Assembly: GCA_002346745.1 (NCBI GenBank)
Contig: DEAL01000035.1
Span: forward strand, 1 to 61,042
Direction of reading: 5' to 3'
Origin: Candidatus Neomicrothrix sp. UBA2983
GTDB lineage: Bacteria > Actinomycetota > Acidimicrobiia > Acidimicrobiales > MedAcidi-G1
DNA length: 61,042 bases
Shown here: positions 18,247 through 25,140 of the stretch, piece by piece
How positions within the stretch are numbered: the first letter of the stretch is position 1
How the letters are laid out: each line of letters opens with the position of its first letter
Translations under genes and position numbers: made by a program
Notes under the pieces: generated by a model
Told to the model about the DNA's origin: nothing
Databases searched by the model: none
What the model saw: only the letters and a program-made list of their open reading frames with translations

Positions 18247-19254
18247 TCAGAACTGCTCCAGGAAGCGGTGGTCGTTGCGGAACAGTTCACGCAGGTCGTC
18301 GATGCCGTGGCGCATCAACGCCAGGCGGTCGAGGCCGAACCCGAAGGCGAAGCCCGACCACTCCTCCGGGTCGAGGCCTCCGGCCCGCAGCACGTTGGGG
18401 TGCACCATCCCGCAGCCGGCCAACTCCAGCCAAGACCCGTCGGGGCGCTGGATGTCGAACTCCGCCGACGGCTCGGTGAACGGGAAATACGAGGGCCGCA
18501 GCCGGGAGGTGAAGTCGGACCCGAAGTAGGCCCGGGTGAAGGCCTCGAGGGTGCCGGCGAGGTCGCCGAAGGTGATGCCCCGGTCGACGACCAGACCCTC
18601 GATCTGGTGGAACACCGGCATGTGGGTGGCATCGGCCGTGTCACTGCGGAACACCCGCCCCGGCATGATCGAATAGATCGGCGGCTCCTGGGTCTCCATG
18701 ACCCGGACCTGCACCGGCGAGGTGTGGGTGCGCAGCAGTGTGCTCTGCGGCTCACCGTGGTCGACGTAGAGCGTGTCGTACATGTCCCGGGCCGGGTGGT
18801 CGAGCGGGAAGTTGAGGGCGCCGAAGTTGTGCCACTCGTCCTCGATCTCGGGGCCCTCGGCGACCGTGTAGCCCATGCCGACGAAGAGGTCCTCAAGGCG
18901 CTCCCACGTCTGGGTGACCACGTGGCGGTGGCCGAGGCGCCGGCCCCGGTCGAACTCCGTCAGGTCCAGGCGCTCGGCCTCGAGCACCACGGCCCTCGCC
19001 TCGGCAGCCAGTTCGGCACGGCGAGCGGCCACGAGGACCTCGATCTCGGTGCGCACCTCGTTGACCCGGCGCCCGACGACCTTGCGGCCCTCGGGGTCGA
19101 TGCCGCCCAGATGGCTGCGCACCGTCGTCACCACCGACTTCTTCCCCAGCAGGTCGGTGTCGAGCACGGCGAGGGCATCGAGGTCGGCGGCCGCGGCCAC
19201 CGCGACGGCAGCGTCGGCTACGGCGGCGTCGAGTTGGGCGGCGAGGTCTTCCAT
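18247..19254 (-). CDS. pheS: phenylalanyl-tRNA synthetase alpha subunit
   Basis: Catalytic subunit, 335 residues. An N-terminal helical arm precedes the class II core. Motif 2 is around RVFRSDTADATHMPVFHQIEG, and motif 3 is around GFAFGFGLDRLAL. The Phe-pocket region and HTSPVQVR are intact. The start is supported by the family N-terminus; the 99-base upstream gap to the methyltransferase gene holds a weak promoter candidate, so pheST may be transcribed alone or with the infC group. Confidence 0.96.
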   Translation of the reverse strand: MEDLAAQLDAAVADAAVAVAAAADLDALAVLDTDLLGKKSVVTTVRSHLGGIDPEGRKVVGRRVNEVRTEIEVLVAARRAELAAEARAVVLEAERLDLTEFDRGRRLGHRHVVTQTWERLEDLFVGMGYTVAEGPEIEDEWHNFGALNFPLDHPARDMYDTLYVDHGEPQSTLLRTHTSPVQVRVMETQEPPIYSIMPGRVFRSDTADATHMPVFHQIEGLVVDRGITFGDLAGTLEAFTRAYFGSDFTSRLRPSYFPFTEPSAEFDIQRPDGSWLELAGCGMVHPNVLRAGGLDPEEWSGFAFGFGLDRLALMRHGIDDLRELFRNDHRFLEQF

Positions 19255-19295
19255 CAGGTCATACAGGGGTGTCGGCCATTCGGGCGGTGCCAGCG

Positions 19296-19324
19296 AGGCT
19301 AGAGCAGGCGGCCCCCGTCAGGAA
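19296..19324 (-). promoter_or_regulatory. weak candidate promoter for pheST
   Basis: TTCCTG (19319-19324), a 17-base spacer and TAGCCT (19296-19301) on the minus strand would give a short leader of about 35 bases before pheS. The -35 match is poor, so this is only a candidate. No T-box or Phe-rich leader peptide is seen in the gap. Confidence 0.3.
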
Positions 19325-19353
19325 CGACCGTTTGCGGCCGGCGCCCGACGGGT

Positions 19354-20145
19354 TCACCGGTCGACGACGGCGTAGAGCAGGACCGAGCCGGCCACCGCCA
19401 CGTTCAGCGAGTCGCCGGCACCGGTGGTCGGCACCGTAACGAGGCCCGTGCAGCGCTCCAGGGCCTCGTCGGGGAGGCCGTGGGGTTCATTGCCGAGGAC
19501 GAGAACGGGTGCCGGTTCGGCCGGCACCTCGGTGGGGTCGACGCCACCGCGGGCCACCGTGGCCCAGCAGGGACGTCCCAAATCGCCGAGTTCGTCGAGC
19601 GCCCGCCCCACGGCGTCGTCGCCCTCGAGGACCGCCAGGGGCAACCGGAAGAGGGCCCCGGCGGTGGCCCGGACGCACTTGGGGTTGTACGGATCGACGC
19701 CCCCGGCCACGACCACCCCGGCGGCGCCGAAGGCCTCGGCGGACCGCACGAGTGTGCCGGCGTTGCCGGGATCGGCCAGGTCGGCCAGCACGACCAGCAG
19801 GCCGTCGGGCAGTTCGGCCGTCGGGACGTCGTGGGTGGCGACGACCGCCAGGGCCGCCTGCGGGCTGCGGGTCGTGGTCAGGCCCCCGAAGGGGCCGTCG
19901 TCGACGATCCCGCACGGGACGCCCGCCCGTTGGGCGGCGGCAACGACCCCACCGTCCGCTGCCGAGACGGGGACGAGGACCTGTAGGACCTCACGGCCCG
20001 CCGCCAGGGCGTCGGCGACGAGGGTCGGACCCTCGACGAGGTAGACGCCCTCCTCGCGGCGCAGCGAGCGCTCGCGGGCAAGTCGCCTGACGCGGGTGAT
20101 CAACGGGCTACGCCCGCCCACGGTGCCCTCCACCGGTCCGGTCAC
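19354..20145 (-). CDS. SpoU/TrmH-family RNA 2'-O-methyltransferase
   Basis: SPOUT-class methyltransferase, 263 residues: an N-terminal substrate-binding domain (VYLVEGPTLVADAL), then the knotted domain with motif 1 (DPGNAGTLVRSAEAFGA), motif 2 (VLVLGNEPHGL) and motif 3 (SLNVAVAGSVLLYA). Related enzymes methylate ribose 2'-OH in 23S rRNA or tRNA; the exact target cannot be assigned. GTG at 20145 is used. It sits 31 bases after rplT, a common actinobacterial order (infC-rpmI-rplT-methyltransferase-pheST). Confidence 0.92.
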   Translation of the reverse strand: MTGPVEGTVGGRSPLITRVRRLARERSLRREEGVYLVEGPTLVADALAAGREVLQVLVPVSAADGGVVAAAQRAGVPCGIVDDGPFGGLTTTRSPQAALAVVATHDVPTAELPDGLLVVLADLADPGNAGTLVRSAEAFGAAGVVVAGGVDPYNPKCVRATAGALFRLPLAVLEGDDAVGRALDELGDLGRPCWATVARGGVDPTEVPAEPAPVLVLGNEPHGLPDEALERCTGLVTVPTTGAGDSLNVAVAGSVLLYAVVDR

Positions 20146-20176
20146 CGGTCGTCTCCGGCGACGGAGGCCGGCTGGA

Positions 20177-20539
20177 TCAGGCGGCGTCGGCCGACCCGCC
20201 GGCCGCCTCGACGAGTGCGGCGAACGCCTGCGGCTCGTTCACGGCCAGATCGGCCAGCACCTTGCGGTCGACCTCGATGCCGGCCTCGCGCAGGCCCGCC
20301 ACGAAGCGGCTGTAGGTGGTGCCGTGCTGGCGGCAGGCGGCGTTGATGCGCTGGATCCAGAGCCGGCGGAACTGGCCCTTCTTGGCCCGGCGGTCGCGGA
20401 ACGCGTAGTTCCCCGAGTGCATGACCTGCTCGTTGGCGGCGCGGAACGAACGGCTCTTGTTGCCGTAATAGCCCTTGGCCTCCTCGAGGATGGCGCGGTG
20501 CTTCTTCTTGCTCTGGACGGCTCGCTTGACCCTGGCCAT
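20177..20539 (-). CDS. rplT: 50S ribosomal protein L20
   Basis: Primary 23S rRNA-binding protein needed early in 50S assembly. The product has 120 residues with the canonical basic start MARVKRAVQSKKKHR and the conserved RDRRAKKGQFRRLWIQRINAA. In other bacteria L20 represses its own operon through the leader. The structured leader upstream of infC here (21489-21750) would be the place to look. It is third in the infC-rpmI-rplT operon, with a 63-base gap after rpmI. Confidence 0.98.
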   Translation of the reverse strand: MARVKRAVQSKKKHRAILEEAKGYYGNKSRSFRAANEQVMHSGNYAFRDRRAKKGQFRRLWIQRINAACRQHGTTYSRFVAGLREAGIEVDRKVLADLAVNEPQAFAALVEAAGGSADAA

Positions 20540-20602
20540 CGCGGTACTCCTTGTTGGAACGGGGTGGGGTGTGGACGGTCGGCGGTGGAACCGCCTGTCG
20601 GG

Positions 20603-20797
20603 CTAGATCCCGAGTTGCTTGCGGACGGCCTTGGCGTTCGTCGGGTGGACGTCGCTCTCGTTGGACAGGCGCCGCTTGCGCTTGGGGGACTTCTTCTCCA
20701 GGATGTGGTTGAGGTTGCCGTTGCGCCGCTTGAGGCGACCGGTCCCGGTCACCTTGAAGCGCTTGGCGGCACCACGGTGGGTCTTCATCTTGGGCAT
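20603..20797 (-). CDS. rpmI: 50S ribosomal protein L35
   Basis: A 64-residue basic protein of the large subunit with the typical start MPKMKTHRGAAKRFKVTGTG and a basic middle (KKSPKRKRRL). It lies between infC (33-base gap) and rplT. Its ATG is preceded by the purine-rich AAGGAGCACG. Confidence 0.98.
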   Translation of the reverse strand: MPKMKTHRGAAKRFKVTGTGRLKRRNGNLNHILEKKSPKRKRRLSNESDVHPTNAKAVRKQLGI

Positions 20798-20831
20798 GTC
20801 GTGCTCCTTCGTGCGTGCGGTGGGGTCGGGC

Positions 20832-21488
20832 TCAGGAGGCCTCGGCGGCGGGTTCCTCGCCGGCCTCGGCGGCCTCGGCGGCAGCGGCGGCTTCGGCGGC
20901 TTCGGCCTCGGCGGCTTCGGCCTCGGCGGCCACGCGGGCGGCGGCTTCCTCCCGCTGGCGGCGGGTGGCCTGCCCGGGACCGAGCACCATCGTCATGTTG
21001 CGACCCTCCTGCTTGGGGTAGGTCTCCACACGACCGACGTGCTCGACGGCCTCGGCAACCTGGTCCAGGATGCGGCGGCCCAGCTCGGGGTGCTGCATCT
21101 CGCGGCCACGGAACATGATCGTCACCTTCACCTTGCTGCCCTCACCGAGGAACTGCTCGACCTTGCGGGTCTTGGTGGCGAAGTCGCCGGGTCCGATCTT
21201 GGGCCGGTACTTCATCTCCTTGACGGAGATGTGGGTGGCCTTCTTTCGGGACTCCTTGGCACGCTGGGACTGCTCGTACTTGTACTTCCCGTAGTCCATG
21301 ATCCGGCAGACCGGTGGGTCGGCCTTGTCGGCCACCTCCACGAGGTCGAGGCCGAGGTCACGTGCCATGGCGATCGCCTCCGGGAGGGGGCGGATGCCGA
21401 TCTGGTCACCGTCGGGTCCGACCAGGCGCACCTCGCGGGCGCGGATGCGGTCGTTGATCCGGGGCTCCTGGTTGGCTGGCGTGGCTAT
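20832..21488 (-). CDS. infC: translation initiation factor IF-3, probable AUA start
   Basis: IF-3 binds the 30S subunit and rejects wrong start codons and initiator mismatches. The N-domain begins with PRINDRIRAREVRLVG, includes MDYGKYKYE and is followed by the C-domain KVKVTIMFRGREMQHPELG; an Ala/Glu-rich tail of about 35 residues ends the protein, as in other actinobacteria. No ATG, GTG or TTG lies in frame between the conserved N-terminus and a GTG about 45 codons upstream of the proposed start. ATA at 21488 gives a normal N-terminus (218 residues) and has AGGAG 9 bases upstream. Non-AUG starts are typical of infC because IF-3 then controls its own synthesis. The AUA overlaps the stop of a tiny leader frame (ATAG). 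Confidence 0.9.
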   Translation of the reverse strand: MATPANQEPRINDRIRAREVRLVGPDGDQIGIRPLPEAIAMARDLGLDLVEVADKADPPVCRIMDYGKYKYEQSQRAKESRKKATHISVKEMKYRPKIGPGDFATKTRKVEQFLGEGSKVKVTIMFRGREMQHPELGRRILDQVAEAVEHVGRVETYPKQEGRNMTMVLGPGQATRRQREEAAARVAAEAEAAEAEAAEAAAAAEAAEAGEEPAAEAS

Positions 21489-21511
21489 CGCTCGTCGCTC
21501 CTGTGCGTCAC
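21485..21511 (-). CDS. possible 8-codon leader peptide upstream of infC
   Basis: GTG at 21511 opens a frame coding MTHRSDER, with a GGAAGGA ribosome-binding site 6 bases upstream. Its TAG stop (21487-21485) overlaps the ATA start of infC by two bases, and the infC ribosome-binding site lies inside it. If translated, it could couple or compete with infC initiation. This may equally be chance; only the geometry is directly seen. Confidence 0.35.
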   Translation of the reverse strand: MTHRSDER

Positions 21512-21568
21512 GCAGGTTCCTTCCTGGGTGGGGGTCTGGGCTACCTGCCCGACAGCGGCACGGGGCCG

Positions 21569-21608
21569 AAAAACGAAGCAGGCGGGTGTCGGAAAGCCGA
21601 CACCCGCC
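21569..21608 (-). terminator. intrinsic terminator/attenuator in the infC leader
   Basis: On the minus strand a perfect 12-bp stem, GGCGGGTGTCGG with its complement (21597-21608 and 21581-21592), a CTTT loop, then TGCTTCGTTTTT. It lies 80 bases upstream of infC and about 140 bases downstream of the proposed promoter, so it should act as an attenuator of infC-rpmI-rplT rather than end another gene. A copy of GGGTGTC at 21634-21640 could pair with the 3' arm instead, and a 13-base direct repeat flanks the hairpin. Confidence 0.75.
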
Positions 21609-21756
21609 GGGCACGGGGCCGACGGACGCCACGGACACCCGGAGGGGTGGGACGTGGAGGCCGGACGGCCACCGGACGATCGGTGGCTGAGGACCCGGGC
21701 TCACCGAGGGTGGCCGGGTGGGGAGAACCCCGCTTTCCGCTCTGTTGTGGCCCCCT

Positions 21757-21785
21757 AGAGTACCAAGGTCGCCCGCCAGACGGAA
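21757..21785 (-). promoter_or_regulatory. candidate promoter of the infC-rpmI-rplT operon
   Basis: TTCCGT (21780-21785), a 17-base spacer and TACTCT (21757-21762) on the minus strand. The start would be near 21750, leaving a leader of about 260 bases that holds the attenuator and the leader frame. The remaining leader (21612-21750) shows GC-rich sequence with no gene. Confidence 0.45.
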
Positions 21786-21853
21786 CCGGGCACCCCGACC
21801 ACCCGTTTCCGCCGGACGGCCCGCAGAAGAACCCCAGGCAGACAGGACCGACC

Positions 21854-22309
21854 ATGAGCACACTGTGGACCCCGGGGGGCGAAAGCCCCGTCGATCCCGC
21901 CGCCGCCGACGGCAAGCCCGTGGTCGACGGCGACGGCCTCTCCCTCGACGATCTCCCACCCGAGGAACGGGAGAAGGCGGAAGAGATCGTGCGGGAGATG
22001 GCCGCCGTCCAGGAGGAGGTCGCCAACACGGCGCCCGAGGTCTACGTCAACAACCACCTCATGGGCCTGTTCAACCTGGCCGTCATCCACCTCTCCCGGC
22101 AGCCGCCGAACCTGGAGGCGGCGGCGCTCGCCATCGACGCCCTCGGTGCCGTGGTCGACCGGCTGTCGGGCCGGCTGGGCGACGACGAGGGAACGATCAA
22201 GGAGTACCTGAAGGAGGTCCGCATGGCGTACGTCGGACTCCAACGGGAGATGGCGGCACAGGGCGACGCCGAGGCCCCGGGGGGCGACGCCGGCGGCGAC
22301 GTCGACTGA
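21854..22309 (+). CDS. DUF1844 family protein
   Basis: A 151-residue soluble protein. The core (about 60-135) reads VNNHLMGLFNLAVIHL, PPNLEAAALAIDALGAVVDRL, LKEVRMAYVGLQ, matching the helical DUF1844 pattern. The N-terminus is acidic and probably disordered; the tail is Gly/Asp-rich. Function is unknown for the family. It is divergent from infC and convergent with the cold-shock-like gene, with only 4 bases between the stops. ATG at 21854 has a weak ribosome-binding site (AGGAC). Confidence 0.8.
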   Translation: MSTLWTPGGESPVDPAAADGKPVVDGDGLSLDDLPPEEREKAEEIVREMAAVQEEVANTAPEVYVNNHLMGLFNLAVIHLSRQPPNLEAAALAIDALGAVVDRLSGRLGDDEGTIKEYLKEVRMAYVGLQREMAAQGDAEAPGGDAGGDVD

Positions 22310-22313
22310 GTGG

Positions 22314-22535
22314 TCAGGCGGACCGCAGGTCGGCCGCCTCCCAGCGCCCGGCCCGGCCGGGCACCAGGGTGAACGCCACGGCGGTGCCGGCCGCGATCGT
22401 GCGTGAACCGTCGGCCACGGCCGTGCAGTGGAACGGCCAGCGGTCGCCCGCCTCGTCGACCACCTCGCCCAGGCCCGACCCGTCGTCGAAGGCGGCGACG
22501 GCCCCCGACCGGCGCGACGTCCGGCCCGACCCCAT
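22314..22535 (-). CDS. divergent cold-shock-domain protein
   Basis: A 73-residue protein whose strand pattern follows the cold-shock OB fold: GAVAAFDDGSGLGEVVDEAG, WPFHCTAVADGSRTIAAGTAVAFTLVPGRAGRWEA. The usual RNP1 (KGFGFI) is replaced by SGLGEV and RNP2 (VFVHF) by WPFHC, so several aromatic nucleic-acid contacts are missing; binding may be weakened or changed. It is joined to hisG by three tandem 17-base units with TGATG stop-start junctions, implying that its translation depends on reinitiation after hisG. Confidence 0.75.
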   Translation of the reverse strand: MGSGRTSRRSGAVAAFDDGSGLGEVVDEAGDRWPFHCTAVADGSRTIAAGTAVAFTLVPGRAGRWEAADLRSA

Positions 22536-22590
22536 CAGTCGCCGACCTGCATCAGTCGCCGACCTGCATCAGTCGCCGACCTGCATCAGT
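22534..22590 (-). repeat. 17-base tandem repeat forming TGATG stop-start relay between hisG and the cold-shock gene
   Basis: Three full copies of a 17-base unit plus 6 bases. On the minus strand each copy reads ATG CAG GTC GGC GAC TGA, with the last A reused as the first base of the next ATG. The hisG stop enters the chain (TGATG) and the third unit ends at the ATG of the cold-shock gene. Because the unit is not a multiple of three yet restores a start each time, copy number can change without breaking either gene. Confidence 0.85.
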
Positions 22591-23461
22591 GGACGATCTT
22601 GGCCAGCGGGAGCTCGAGGATGTCGGTGGCGCCGGCGTCCCGCAGGGCGGGGATCAGCACGTTGACCTCGGTCTTGGCCACCACCGTCTCGACCGCGTAG
22701 CCGGAACCCCCGAAGAGCTCGTTGACCGTCGGCGACTTCATCGAGGGGATCAAATCGATGACCTCGTCCAGCGCCTCGCTGGGGACGTTCATCTTCACCA
22801 GCACCTTCCCGCGGGCCTCGAGCGCCCCCTGCAGCAGGGTGAGCAGTTGGTCCATGGCGTGGCGCTTGGCGGGTTCGGCGTAGGCCTCGGGGTTGGCGAC
22901 GATCTCCGTGTAGCTGGTGAGGATCGTGTCGATGACCTTGAGGCCGGCCGCACGCAACGCCCGCCCGGTCTCGGTGATGTCGACGACGACGTCCACGATG
23001 TCGGGCACCTTGGCCTCGGTTGCACCGTAGGACAGCCGGATGTCGGCCTCGACGCCCTGCTCGGCAAAGTAGCGGCGGGTCAACTCGGGGTACTCGCTCG
23101 ACACACGGACGCCGTCGGGCAGGTCGGCGACCCGCTCACAGGGCGAATCGCCCTGGACGGCCACGACGATCCGCACAGGGCGGGAGGTGGCCTTCGAGTA
23201 GCGCAGCTCTCCCAGCGACACGACGTCGCTGCCGGTCTCCTCGATCCAGTCGCGGCCCGTGATGCCGAGGTCGAACAGCCCGTCGGCGACGTAGGTGGGA
23301 ATCTCCTGTGGACGCAGGATCCGGACCTCGTCGACCCGGGGATCCTCGATGGAGGCCCGGTAGTCGACCGTCGAACTGCGGCTCACCGCCAGGTCGGCGG
23401 CCTCGAACAGTTCGAGGGTCGCCTTCTCGAGCGAACCCTTGGGAAGGACCAGTTTCAGCAC
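22586..23461 (-). CDS. hisG: ATP phosphoribosyltransferase, long form
   Basis: First step of histidine synthesis, joining ATP and PRPP; inhibited by histidine. The 291-residue product is the long HisG with a C-terminal ACT-like regulatory domain (about 215-291), so no HisZ is needed. DLGITGRDWIEE belongs to the conserved N-terminal part, and the PRPP loop reads DIVDVVVDITETG. The GTG start lies 6 bases after TAGGTT, indicating a leaderless transcript of its own. The other his genes are not in this window. Confidence 0.95.
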   Translation of the reverse strand: MLKLVLPKGSLEKATLELFEAADLAVSRSSTVDYRASIEDPRVDEVRILRPQEIPTYVADGLFDLGITGRDWIEETGSDVVSLGELRYSKATSRPVRIVVAVQGDSPCERVADLPDGVRVSSEYPELTRRYFAEQGVEADIRLSYGATEAKVPDIVDVVVDITETGRALRAAGLKVIDTILTSYTEIVANPEAYAEPAKRHAMDQLLTLLQGALEARGKVLVKMNVPSEALDEVIDLIPSMKSPTVNELFGGSGYAVETVVAKTEVNVLIPALRDAGATDILELPLAKIVH

Positions 23462-23467
23462 GGAACG

Positions 23468-23473
23468 AACCTA
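23468..23473 (-). promoter_or_regulatory. candidate leaderless -10 for hisG
   Basis: TAGGTT on the minus strand ends 6 bases before GTG at 23461. Just upstream, between ribD and hisG, lies an imperfect hairpin around GGAGAAATCTCC (about 23496-23515) without a T-tract, possibly an operator or a weak transcription stop. Confidence 0.5.
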
Positions 23474-23520
23474 GCGGGAGGGGTCGCCGCAGCGGTCGGA
23501 GATTTCTCCGGACCCCACGG

Positions 23521-24528
23521 TCAGTCGGGGTCCAGCACCAGGTCGAGGCGCAGGTCGTCGCCGAGGGCCCTGACCGAGGCGAACCGGCCGCGGGACAGGT
23601 CGGCCATCGTCGGCGCCCCGGCGCCGGCCAGGACCGGCCGGCCGTCGTCGCCACCGAGGAGCGCCGGGGCCACGTAGACGACGTAGCGGTCGACCAGGCC
23701 GGCCCGGTGGAACCGCCCGGCCACGTCGGCGCCGCCCTCGACGAGCAGTTGGAGCACGCCCTCGTCGCCCAGCCGGTCGAGGAGGCCCTCCAGGGGCCCC
23801 TCGTACGACTCGGCGGGGGCGACCCGGGCACCATCCGGAACGGCGCCCAGGATGATGCGACGGGGATCGGCCACCGGTCCCCCGTCGTCGGGCGCCCAGT
23901 CGCGGACGGTGAGCGCCGGGTCGTCGGCACGCACGGTCCCTGCCCCGACGCAGACGGCGTCGGACTCGGCCCGCAGGCGGTGGACGTCTGAGCGGGCCTC
24001 GGGCCCGGTGATCCACGTACTCGTGCCGTCGGGCGCCGCAAGGCGACCGTCCAGCGTGACGGCCAGCTTCACGACCACGTAGGGCCGCCCGGTGGCGCGG
24101 TGGTGCAGGTACGGGGCCAGCTGCTCGGCGACCTCGGTGGCGGCCACGCCGACCTCGACCTCGACGCCGGCTTCGCGGAGCCGCGCGGTGCCGCGTCCAC
24201 GGACGTTCGGGTCGGGATCCTCGACCCCGATGACCACCCGGGCGACACCCGCCTCGAGGATCGCCTCGGTGCACGGACCGGTACGACCGGTGTGGTCGCA
24301 CGGTTCCAGGGTGGCGTACAGGGTCGCCCCCCGGGCCGCCTCTCCTGCCTCGGCGAGGGCGTGGGCCTCGGCGTGCGGGCCGCCGGGTGGGCTGCTCGCC
24401 CCCGTGCCCACGACCACCCCGTCGACGACGACCACGGCGCCCACCCACGGGTTGGGGGAGGTCGAGCGACGCGATCCCGAGGCCGCCTCGACGGCCGCCA
24501 GCATGTGGTCGCGGTCGGCGTCGCCCAT
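23521..24528 (-). CDS. ribD: riboflavin biosynthesis deaminase/reductase
   Basis: Bifunctional protein, 335 residues, for two consecutive steps after GTP cyclohydrolase II. The N-terminal cytidine-deaminase-like domain has PHAEAHAL and EPCDHTGRTGPC for zinc. The C-terminal reductase domain begins near RPYVVVKLAVTLDG. Both look complete. Other rib genes are absent, so it is separated from a riboflavin operon. It starts 3 bases after the MogA/MoaB stop and probably shares that gene's promoter. No FMN riboswitch is seen upstream. Confidence 0.93.
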   Translation of the reverse strand: MGDADRDHMLAAVEAASGSRRSTSPNPWVGAVVVVDGVVVGTGASSPPGGPHAEAHALAEAGEAARGATLYATLEPCDHTGRTGPCTEAILEAGVARVVIGVEDPDPNVRGRGTARLREAGVEVEVGVAATEVAEQLAPYLHHRATGRPYVVVKLAVTLDGRLAAPDGTSTWITGPEARSDVHRLRAESDAVCVGAGTVRADDPALTVRDWAPDDGGPVADPRRIILGAVPDGARVAPAESYEGPLEGLLDRLGDEGVLQLLVEGGADVAGRFHRAGLVDRYVVYVAPALLGGDDGRPVLAGAGAPTMADLSRGRFASVRALGDDLRLDLVLDPD

Positions 24529-24531
24529 GCC

Positions 24532-25032
24532 TCAGCCGCCGTGCGGATGGGGATCGGCGTTGTCGACGAGGAGCCGGACCGCGTGCGGCACCACGTCGAC
24601 CACGGCCTCGAGGCACTCGACGCAACCCTTCGAGGAGCCCGGTGTGTTCAGAACCAGGGCCGTCCCGATGGTGCCGGCAACGCCGCGGGAGAGCCTGCCG
24701 AGCGGGTTGACCAGCCGCATTGCTTCGGCGAGGCCCGGCGCCTCACGGTCGAGGACGGCGCGGGTTCCCTCCGGCGTGCGGTCACGGGGTCCGAAGCCCG
24801 TCCCGCCGGTGGTCACGACCAGGCCGTGGAAGCCGTCCGCCAGGCGGGCCAGGGCCGAGGCCACCTCGTCGGCGCCGTCGGCGCACACCGACCGCTCGAC
24901 GACCTGCCAGCCCTCGGCCAACATGCGTTCCTCCAGAGCCGCCCCGGAACGGTCCTCGCGCGTGCCGTGGACGACCCCGTCCGAGACGGTCAGGACCTTG
25001 GCGTCGAGGTGGTGCGCGGTGCCGTCCTCCAT
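24532..25032 (-). CDS. MogA/MoaB family molybdenum cofactor protein
   Basis: A 166-residue protein with the molybdopterin-binding fold: LTVSDGVVHGTREDRSG, VVTTGGTGFGPRDRTPE (the TTGGTG/PRD signature) and NTPGSSKGCVECLEA. The family adenylylates molybdopterin (MogA) or has a related role (MoaB); the two cannot be separated by eye. ATG at 25032 is chosen because it lies 6 bases after TACCCT and the conserved strand begins soon after; a longer in-frame form reaching 25104 has unlike sequence. It is first in a two-gene unit with ribD and divergent from the dienelactone hydrolase. Confidence 0.88.
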   Translation of the reverse strand: MEDGTAHHLDAKVLTVSDGVVHGTREDRSGAALEERMLAEGWQVVERSVCADGADEVASALARLADGFHGLVVTTGGTGFGPRDRTPEGTRAVLDREAPGLAEAMRLVNPLGRLSRGVAGTIGTALVLNTPGSSKGCVECLEAVVDVVPHAVRLLVDNADPHPHGG

Positions 25033-25038
25033 GCCGTG

Positions 25039-25044
25039 AGGGTA
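25039..25044 (-). promoter_or_regulatory. candidate leaderless -10 for the MogA/MoaB gene
   Basis: TACCCT on the minus strand ends 6 bases before ATG at 25032. It supports the shorter start over the longer reading frame. Confidence 0.4.
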
Positions 25045-25127
25045 CCGGGGAGGCCCCGGCGGCAGGATTCCGACGCACCCGTGCCCACGAGTGGCACGTG
25101 ACATGGGTACGGGCCCCGTGGCACGAC

Positions 25128-25133
25128 TAGCGT
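25128..25133 (+). promoter_or_regulatory. candidate leaderless -10 for the dienelactone hydrolase gene
   Basis: TAGCGT ends 7 bases before ATG at 25141. Upstream, GTGGCACG occurs twice (25091-25098 and 25118-25125) with an inverted copy-like GTGCCCAC at 25081, a possible operator for a regulator not identified here. Confidence 0.45.
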
Positions 25134-25140
25134 CGCGGCG

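Noticed and set aside
20832..20945. Ala/Glu-rich low-complexity end of infC considered as a separate repeat element
   Set aside because: It is in frame with IF-3, and such tails are usual in actinobacterial IF-3.
22534..22590. Short direct repeats considered as a CRISPR fragment
   Set aside because: Units are contiguous with no spacers, too short, and fit exactly as stop-start codons between two genes.
23490..23518. Hairpin between ribD and hisG as an intrinsic terminator
   Set aside because: The stem is imperfect and no T-tract follows on the minus strand.
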